Assembly (NCBI GenBank): GCA_037444305.1
Contig: JBBIMP010000021.1
Location: forward strand, 25,660 to 89,659
Direction of reading: 5' to 3'
Source: JBBIMP01 sp037444305
GTDB lineage: Bacteria > Acidobacteriota > UBA6911
DNA: 64,000 bases
In this document: positions 59,412 to 64,000 of the stretch, in pieces
Layout: each line of letters starts with the position of its first letter
How positions within the stretch are numbered: position 1 is the first letter of the stretch
The notes under the pieces: model-generated
The model's input: the letters and a program-made list of their open reading frames with translations, nothing else
What the model was told of the DNA's origin: nothing
Databases searched by the model: none
Program-made: the position numbers and the translations under genes

Positions 59412-60437
59412 ATGGACACGCAGGCGAGAATCCTCGAGCTTCTGGAGAGCGCGTCGCTTTCGGGGGCGGGCATGGCCGAGGCGCTCGGCATGACCCGGCA
59501 GGCCGTACACCAGCATCTCAAGAAACTTGTGGAGGAAGGCCTGGTCGTCAAAGAGGGACGGACGCGGGGGGCGGTGTTCAGGCTTTCCTCCCACCCCGCA
59601 AAGGCGCCTGAGGAGCTGCGCTGCGGAACGCGGTGCAGACTGGCCCAAACAGAGGAAGATCGCGTTTTCCTGGACGTCGCTCTCCAATTAAATCTCGAGC
59701 GCCGGCTGCGCAAGGAGGCCTGGGAAATAGCCCGGTACGCTTTCACGGAGATGCTGAACAACGCCATCGATCACTCCCAATCCCGGGAGGGCCGCGTAGA
59801 GGCCAGTCTGGGTCCTTACGAGTTCCGGTTTGTGATACGCGATTTCGGCATTGGCGTTTTCGCCTCGATCGCATCGAAGCATCGGTTTTCAGCGGAAGAG
59901 GAGGCGGTCGCAGAGTTGGTCAAAGGGAAAACCACCACCATGCCCGAGCGTCATACGGGCGAGGGCATATTCTTCACCTCCAAAGCAGCCGATTCCCTTG
60001 TTCTCCGCTCTCATCATCTGGAGGTGCAGTTCGACGCCTACAAGGGAGATGTCTTTGTGAGCCGCAGGCGCAGCCTCCGCGGCACCGAGGTCCGTTTTTC
60101 TCTGAGCCGAAACTCGCACAGAAAGCTCGAGGACATCTTCTCGCAGTACGCCCCCGGGGAGTTCGACTATCAGTTCAACCGGACGCGTGTTCTCGTGAAG
60201 CTTTTCAAGGACGCCTACCTGTCGCGGTCAGAGGCCAAGAGACTTTTGGCGGGGCTTGACAAGTTCAGGGAAGTGGTTCTCGATTTTCGCGGAGTGCAAT
60301 CCGTGGGACAGGGATTTGCCGATGAGATCTTTCGTGTATTCCGCAACAGCCATCCGCAAACCGAAATCAAAACAGCCAATCTCGACCCTTCGATCGCCAC
60401 GGTGATCCGGTACGTACTTGACAAATCCACGGGGTAA
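59412..60437 (+). CDS. HTH - HATPase (GHKL) - STAS-like (DUF4325) regulator
   Basis: About 341 residues in three parts. Residues ~1-65 are a winged helix-turn-helix (ARILELLESASLSGAGMAEA, MTRQAVHQHLKKLVEEGLVV). Residues ~90-215 are a GHKL ATPase with the N-box FTEMLNNAIDHSQ and G1-box RDFGIGVF, then TGEGIFFTSKAAD. Residues ~255-340 are a DUF4325/STAS-like domain (FREVVLDFRGVQSVGQGFAD). Such a protein could switch DNA binding by ATP or partner state without a separate kinase. Start 59412 has AGGGGG upstream. It lies between two identical operator-like arrays and upstream of the benzoyl-CoA reductase genes. Confidence 0.85.
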   Translation: MDTQARILELLESASLSGAGMAEALGMTRQAVHQHLKKLVEEGLVVKEGRTRGAVFRLSSHPAKAPEELRCGTRCRLAQTEEDRVFLDVALQLNLERRLRKEAWEIARYAFTEMLNNAIDHSQSREGRVEASLGPYEFRFVIRDFGIGVFASIASKHRFSAEEEAVAELVKGKTTTMPERHTGEGIFFTSKAADSLVLRSHHLEVQFDAYKGDVFVSRRRSLRGTEVRFSLSRNSHRKLEDIFSQYAPGEFDYQFNRTRVLVKLFKDAYLSRSEAKRLLAGLDKFREVVLDFRGVQSVGQGFADEIFRVFRNSHPQTEIKTANLDPSIATVIRYVLDKSTG

Positions 60438-60458
60438 CACTTGACAATGGCTTGACAA
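60418..60458 (+). promoter_or_regulatory. Triple TTGACAA array, at the 3' end of the HTH-ATPase regulator
   Basis: TTGACAA at 60418-60424, 60441-60447 and 60452-60458 with the same N16 and N4 spacers as the array at 59360. The first repeat lies inside the last codons of the regulator gene. Bases shared beyond the core are AC before and AT after repeat 1, and AC before and T after repeat 2. It is positioned upstream of the HTH-GNAT/reductase operon. Confidence 0.7.
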
Positions 60459-60810
60459 GAAGAGGATCTTCCGACGATCGGCAATCCTTCCCGACACCAC
60501 CGCGCATTGACGGGAATTGCGCCCGCGCTGCCGCCGTCGGGCCCCCTCCCAGGAACCACAATCCCATCTAGCACCTCCGCATGACCAGGACCTCAAAGAG
60601 CAGTTTGCCCGGGCCGTAGATCCGGCGATCAGAACAGAGTGCCTATCATGCCCGCCGGACCAGGTCGGCGACGCCTATTGCACGTGGCGTTTCACGCTGG
60701 ATTGAACACCGGGGCTGCCGGCAGCAAAAATTCCGGCGCTGCCGTTTCAGCAATCCCGGCGACCGTTTCCAAAATGCAGCTTGACAAGCGCGCTGCTTCT
60801 GCGATTTCAT
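60459..60810. other. Intergenic region before the HTH-GNAT/reductase operon
   Basis: About 350 bases. A short + frame ending at 60705 finishes with GDAYCTWRFTLD, which looks like the natural C-terminus of some protein, but no start or family is recognisable. One further TTGACAA occurs at 60780-60786. No terminator was seen. The region presumably holds the promoter for the operon at 60831. Confidence 0.4.
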
Positions 60811-60830
60811 GGTAACCGATATTGGTAACC
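60811..60830 (+). promoter_or_regulatory. GGTAACC direct repeat abutting the HTH-GNAT start codon
   Basis: GGTAACC at 60811-60817 and 60824-60830 with a 6-base spacer; the second copy ends at the base before the ATG. No Shine-Dalgarno is visible in this stretch. A binding site here would block translation start or transcription elongation, fitting autoregulation by the HTH protein encoded next. Confidence 0.5.
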
Positions 60831-61484
60831 ATGAAAGCCGAAACCGACACCCAGGCCCGGATTCTGAAAATCCTCCAGTCCGCGCCCGCCGGCGCCCAGA
60901 CCGAGGAGATCGCCGACAGGCTCGGCCTCACGCGCCATACCGTCGCCAAGTACCTCGAAGTCCTCCGCGCCGAAGGAAAGATCCACTTCCACAAGGTCGG
61001 GCGCTCCAAGCTGTGGCAGGAGATCACCGCCGCGACCGCGATCCGCCTCCTGACGGCCGAGGACATCGACGCCATCCTGCAGATAGAGGAGAAGATCGAG
61101 GCGAAACGGGGCGTTCGCAACGGTGAAAGAGCCGACTCCCTCAGGGAGACGGCCGCCTACCACCTCCAGCAGGGCGACCCGCTGGTCAACCTGGGCGCGG
61201 AGGCCGACGGCCGGCTCGTGGGCTTCATCCTCGGCGAGATCCGGCCCTGGGAATTCGGCCGCGGCGAAAAGACCGGCTGGATCAAGGTGCTGGGCGTCGA
61301 CCCCGACTTCCAGGACAAGGGGATCGGCCGCAAGCTGGGAGAAACCCTGCTGACGCACTTCCAGCGGAAGAAGGTCAGGAAGGTGAGGACTCTCGTCGAC
61401 TGGTACGAGGGCGAGCTGATCTCCTACTTCCGTTCCCTCGGGTTCGACATCCTCAACATGATTCCCCTCGAAAAGGAGCTCTAG
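60831..61484 (+). CDS. HTH-GNAT fusion protein, putative regulator of benzoyl-CoA reductase genes
   Basis: A 217-residue protein. Residues ~5-55 are a winged HTH (DTQARILKILQSAPAGAQTE, RLGLTRHTVAKYLEVL). Residues ~95-215 are a GNAT acetyltransferase domain with the acetyl-CoA loop VLGVDPDFQDKGIGRKLGE and a C-terminal YFRSLGFDILNMIPLEKE. The N-terminus DTQARIL is shared with the regulator upstream. One base separates it from the first reductase gene, so it is probably the first gene of that operon. Acetyl-CoA or acyl-CoA might be its signal or substrate (inference). Confidence 0.85.
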   Translation: MKAETDTQARILKILQSAPAGAQTEEIADRLGLTRHTVAKYLEVLRAEGKIHFHKVGRSKLWQEITAATAIRLLTAEDIDAILQIEEKIEAKRGVRNGERADSLRETAAYHLQQGDPLVNLGAEADGRLVGFILGEIRPWEFGRGEKTGWIKVLGVDPDFQDKGIGRKLGETLLTHFQRKKVRKVRTLVDWYEGELISYFRSLGFDILNMIPLEKEL

Positions 61485-61485
61485 G

Positions 61486-62610
61486 ATGCTGGATAAGTTC
61501 AAGGAATGGTATGAGACGCGCCATGATTACGCCCGCGGATGGAAGGAGAAAACGGGCGGGAAGGTCCTGGGTTATTTCTGCACCTACGTCCCGGAGGAAA
61601 TTCTTTACGCCGCCGGCGTCCTTCCCGTGCGCATCCTCGGAAGCCACGAGCCCCTCGATGTAACCGAACCCCACATCTTCGGGATGTTCTGCCCGTTCTG
61701 CCGGGACTGCCTGGCCCAGGGACTCAAGGGACGCTACAACTACCTGGACGGGATCATGATCGCGCAGAGCTGCCTACACATCCGGCAGGCTTTCACCTCC
61801 TGGCGGCAGCACGTCCCGCAAGACTTCAGCTACTACCTCCCCATGCCCCACCACGTCCAGAGCCCGCGCGCCGTGCCGTACCTGAAGGCCGAGCTGGAGA
61901 CCTTCAAGCAGGCCGTGGAGAGGTGGACTGACCGTCAGATCACGGATGAGGATCTCCGGCGCGGCATGGAGATCATGAACGAATCGCGCCGGCTGACGAG
62001 AGATCTCTACGAGCTGCGGAAGCAGGCAAGCCCTCCCGCCACCGGTCTGGAGACTATGCACGCGGTGGTCGCGAGCCAGATGGTGGACAAGAACGACTAC
62101 AACACAATGCTGCGGGAGATCCTGCAAAAACTCCCCGGCAGGCCGTCCGAGAACGGCTCCCGGACCCGGCTGATGATCCTGGGGAGCGAGGACGACGACA
62201 CGGAATTCCTCAAGATGGTCGAGTCCCTCGGAGCGGTGTTCGTCGTGGACGACCACTGCACCGGGAGCCGCTACTTCTGGAACGAGGCTGCATCCGGCGG
62301 CGACCCGCTGCGGGCCATTGCCGAGCGCTACGTGAACCGAGTCCCCTGCCCCTCCAAGGACTGGCCCCAGCGCACCCGGATCGAGCACATCAAAAAGCTC
62401 GCCAGGGAGTGGCATGTCCGGGGCGCGATCGTGATCCAGCAGAAGTTCTGCGATCCCCACGAAATAGACATCCCCGCCATCATCGACAGCCTGAAGCAGG
62501 TCGATGTGCCCTGCCTCTTCCTGGAGTTGGATGTTACGGTACCGGTGGGGCAGTTCAAAACCCGTGTCGAGGCCTTCCTGGAAATGCTCGGCGAAGAAGA
62601 CCTTTTCTGA
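61486..62610 (+). CDS. bzdN: ATP-dependent benzoyl-CoA reductase subunit (BzdN/BcrC)
   Basis: 374 residues, a class I benzoyl-CoA reductase subunit carrying part of the ring-reducing [4Fe-4S] site. Characteristic stretches: GYFCTYVPEEILYAAGVLPV, FGMFCPFCRDCLAQGLKGRY, IAQSCLHIRQAFTSWRQHVP, SSQ-like VASQMVDKND and IQQKFCDPHEIDIP. The many conserved cysteines fit cluster ligation. With the next gene it forms the electron-accepting half that reduces benzoyl-CoA to cyclohexa-1,5-diene-1-carbonyl-CoA, the substrate of Dch at 21881. The gene starts one base after the HTH-GNAT stop. Confidence 0.92.
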   Translation: MLDKFKEWYETRHDYARGWKEKTGGKVLGYFCTYVPEEILYAAGVLPVRILGSHEPLDVTEPHIFGMFCPFCRDCLAQGLKGRYNYLDGIMIAQSCLHIRQAFTSWRQHVPQDFSYYLPMPHHVQSPRAVPYLKAELETFKQAVERWTDRQITDEDLRRGMEIMNESRRLTRDLYELRKQASPPATGLETMHAVVASQMVDKNDYNTMLREILQKLPGRPSENGSRTRLMILGSEDDDTEFLKMVESLGAVFVVDDHCTGSRYFWNEAASGGDPLRAIAERYVNRVPCPSKDWPQRTRIEHIKKLAREWHVRGAIVIQQKFCDPHEIDIPAIIDSLKQVDVPCLFLELDVTVPVGQFKTRVEAFLEMLGEEDLF

Positions 62611-62621
62611 GGAGCAGCGAA

Positions 62622-63935
62622 ATGAGCGCAACGTACAAGACGGAGCCGTTGAAGTGCTGGGACAAGGCCAAGGAGATCCGGCAGGACTACTACCGGAACT
62701 ACGCGCAGGCCCACGAACGCGGAGGGCTGCGCTGGGCGGGCGGCGCCTGGTCCTTCGATGCCATACCCGCCGGTCTTGGGGAGGACGTCTACCCCCTGAC
62801 GGGCGAACCCTACGCCGCCTCGGTCGCCTGGAACAAGGAGCTCGCCCAGGAGTGCCACGAGGCGGTGGAGAAGGCGGGCTACGCCCGCGATCTGTGCTCC
62901 TACATGCGCAACTACTGGGGTTCGATCCTGATCAACAAATACGCCTTCGGCGGGGAGTTCCCCAAGCCGGATTTCGTCTGGCAGGACCACATCTGCTGCT
63001 CGCACGCCAAGTGGTACCAGGTGGTGCGCGACCTCGAAGGGGAAGACCTCCCCATGTACTGCATCGATGTCAGCGTCGGCCCCTGCGAGGAACTCACCGA
63101 CAGCCGCGTCGACTACGTGGTCGGGCAGATGCACGACGGCATCGAGTGGCTGGAGAAGGTCACGAAGAGGAAGTACGACGACGAGAAGCTCATCCAGGCC
63201 GTCCACAACCACTGCCGCTCCACTTCCCTCTGGGCCGAGGTCTGCAGCCTCAACAAGGCCATACCGGCGCCGCTCGACGAAAAGACCATGTACTCGCTCT
63301 ACGTCCTGGGGACGCTGCACAAGAGCAGCAAAGCCGTGGCCGATTTCACCGAGGAGTTGCGGGACGAGGTCAAGGATCGCGTCGCGCGGCAGATCGCGGC
63401 GGTGCCGAACGAGCGGTGCCGGATCATGTCCGACACCCAGCCGCCCTGGTCCTTCCTGCGCATCTTCCGCTACCTGGAGCAGTACGGGTGCGTTTCGATC
63501 GGCTCCCTCTACACCTTCGGCCTGATCGGGCAGTGGGAGGTAAAGGAAGACGGAACCTGGGGCGGCCGAACCACGCCTCAGCAGAAAGGCATAAAGATCG
63601 AGAATCGCGACCAGGCGCTGAGGACGCTGGCAACCTGGGAATTGAAAAAGCCCGAGTGGCAGCATTTCTACTCGCACGAGGCCAAGAGCGAGATGATGAT
63701 CCGCATAGCCAGGGAGTGGAGCCTCAACGGCGTCCTGCTCCACTACAACCGCGGCTGCGAGGGATTGAGCCTGGGCATCGCCGAAAACCGGCTGGGGCTG
63801 ATCAAGGCCGGCTTCCCGGTGATGGTTTTCGAGGGCAACATGGGGGACGAACGCGAATTCGACGAGACCCAGACGACGCACCGCATCGACGCCTTCATGG
63901 AGAGTCTCGGTTTCGACAAGATGCAGACAGCGTGA
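62622..63935 (+). CDS. bzdO: ATP-dependent benzoyl-CoA reductase subunit (BzdO/BcrB)
   Basis: 437 residues, partner subunit of BzdN. Visible are RWAGGAWSFDAIPAGLGEDV, ARDLCSYMRNYWGSILINKY, WQDHICCSHAKWYQVVRDLE and LLHYNRGCEGLSLGIAENRL with conserved cluster cysteines. Start 62622 has GAGGAGCAGCG upstream, 11 bases after the bzdN stop. Length matches BcrB (about 437). The frame extends upstream only as a shadow of bzdN. Confidence 0.92.
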   Translation: MSATYKTEPLKCWDKAKEIRQDYYRNYAQAHERGGLRWAGGAWSFDAIPAGLGEDVYPLTGEPYAASVAWNKELAQECHEAVEKAGYARDLCSYMRNYWGSILINKYAFGGEFPKPDFVWQDHICCSHAKWYQVVRDLEGEDLPMYCIDVSVGPCEELTDSRVDYVVGQMHDGIEWLEKVTKRKYDDEKLIQAVHNHCRSTSLWAEVCSLNKAIPAPLDEKTMYSLYVLGTLHKSSKAVADFTEELRDEVKDRVARQIAAVPNERCRIMSDTQPPWSFLRIFRYLEQYGCVSIGSLYTFGLIGQWEVKEDGTWGGRTTPQQKGIKIENRDQALRTLATWELKKPEWQHFYSHEAKSEMMIRIAREWSLNGVLLHYNRGCEGLSLGIAENRLGLIKAGFPVMVFEGNMGDEREFDETQTTHRIDAFMESLGFDKMQTA

Positions 63936-63950
63936 AAGGGGGAGACAGAG

Positions 63951-64000
63951 ATGAATGTTGCGGGAATCGATTGCGGGGCCAAATTCGTCAAGGCCCTGAT
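63951..64000 (+). CDS. Benzoyl-CoA reductase ATPase/activase subunit, 5' end only
   Basis: The window ends after 16 codons, MNVAGIDCGAKFVKAL, which match the start of BadF/BcrA/BzdP-type ATPase subunits (GIDxGxxxxK phosphate motif, here with a Cys). AGGGGGAGACAGAG precedes the ATG, 15 bases after the bzdO stop. It would be the third reductase gene; a fourth (BcrD/BzdQ-type) is expected beyond the window. Confidence 0.8.
   Translation, partial: MNVAGIDCGAKFVKAL

Overview
The window is high-GC bacterial chromosome whose gene content points to an anaerobic heterotroph, most plausibly of the Acidobacteriota. The taxonomic clues are the very long MacB/FtsX-type permease of the 'duplicated orphan permease' form (34169-36625), the PknB-type kinase remnant, several secreted M19/M20/M28 peptidases, and many dispersed palindromic repeats. 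None of these is conclusive, and no rRNA, tRNA or CRISPR array was seen.

Layout. 0-8 kb: peptidases, a PHP/PolX-like protein, a rhomboid protease and an alcohol dehydrogenase operon, with a cluster of gene fragments at 1.4-2.3 kb. 8-16.8 kb: an M28 peptidase, an odd DHH-like/membrane-protease fusion, the TrkA-TrkH potassium uptake pair, and small conserved proteins. 17-23.8 kb: a co-directional block encoding thiolase, fused hydroxyacyl-CoA dehydrogenase/enoyl-CoA hydratase, ring-opening hydrolase (Oah/BamA), dienoyl-CoA hydratase (Dch) and hydroxyacyl-CoA dehydrogenase (Had). This is the lower benzoyl-CoA pathway. 23.8-31.1 kb: a decayed region with a truncated kinase, fragments of a molybdenum hydroxylase, a C5 methyltransferase, an ECF sigma factor, SerC, IS91, IS200 and a group II intron. 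Among the wrecks sits an intact pair encoding a Cys-rich secreted protein and a beta-propeller-like protein. 31.1-36.6 kb: an ABC exporter (adaptor and ATPase) divergent from a second Cys-rich secreted protein and the long permease. Perfect 293-bp direct repeats flank this segment.

37-50.3 kb: a second aromatic/acyl-CoA block. A fused 4-hydroxybenzoyl-CoA-reductase-type molybdenum enzyme and its FAD subunit are transcribed leftward. Divergently there is an orphan BcrB-like dehydratase/reductase subunit, an NDP-forming acyl-CoA synthetase, an AMP-forming acyl-CoA ligase, a ketopantoate-reductase-like enzyme, a [4Fe-4S] activase and a hotdog thioesterase. 50.4-54.8 kb: a HEPN/MNT pair, a thiolase-SDR operon, and more fragments. 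55-58 kb: ortA-ortB (2-amino-4-oxopentanoate thiolase) with a class III aminotransferase. 59.3-64 kb: two HTH-fusion regulators followed by the first genes of an ATP-dependent class I benzoyl-CoA reductase (bzdN/bcrC, bzdO/bcrB and the start of the ATPase subunit), which runs off the end of the window.

How the parts fit. Aromatic acids would be activated by the CoA ligase(s), dehydroxylated by the molybdenum enzyme where needed, dearomatised by the reductase at 61.5-64 kb, then processed by Dch, Had and Oah to 3-hydroxypimeloyl-CoA and by the fused beta-oxidation enzyme and thiolase. The most unusual signals are (i) two identically spaced triple TTGACAA arrays bracketing the HTH-ATPase-STAS-like regulator, (ii) the orphan BcrB-like/activase module, and (iii) the repeat-flanked Cys-rich protein/ABC exporter segment.
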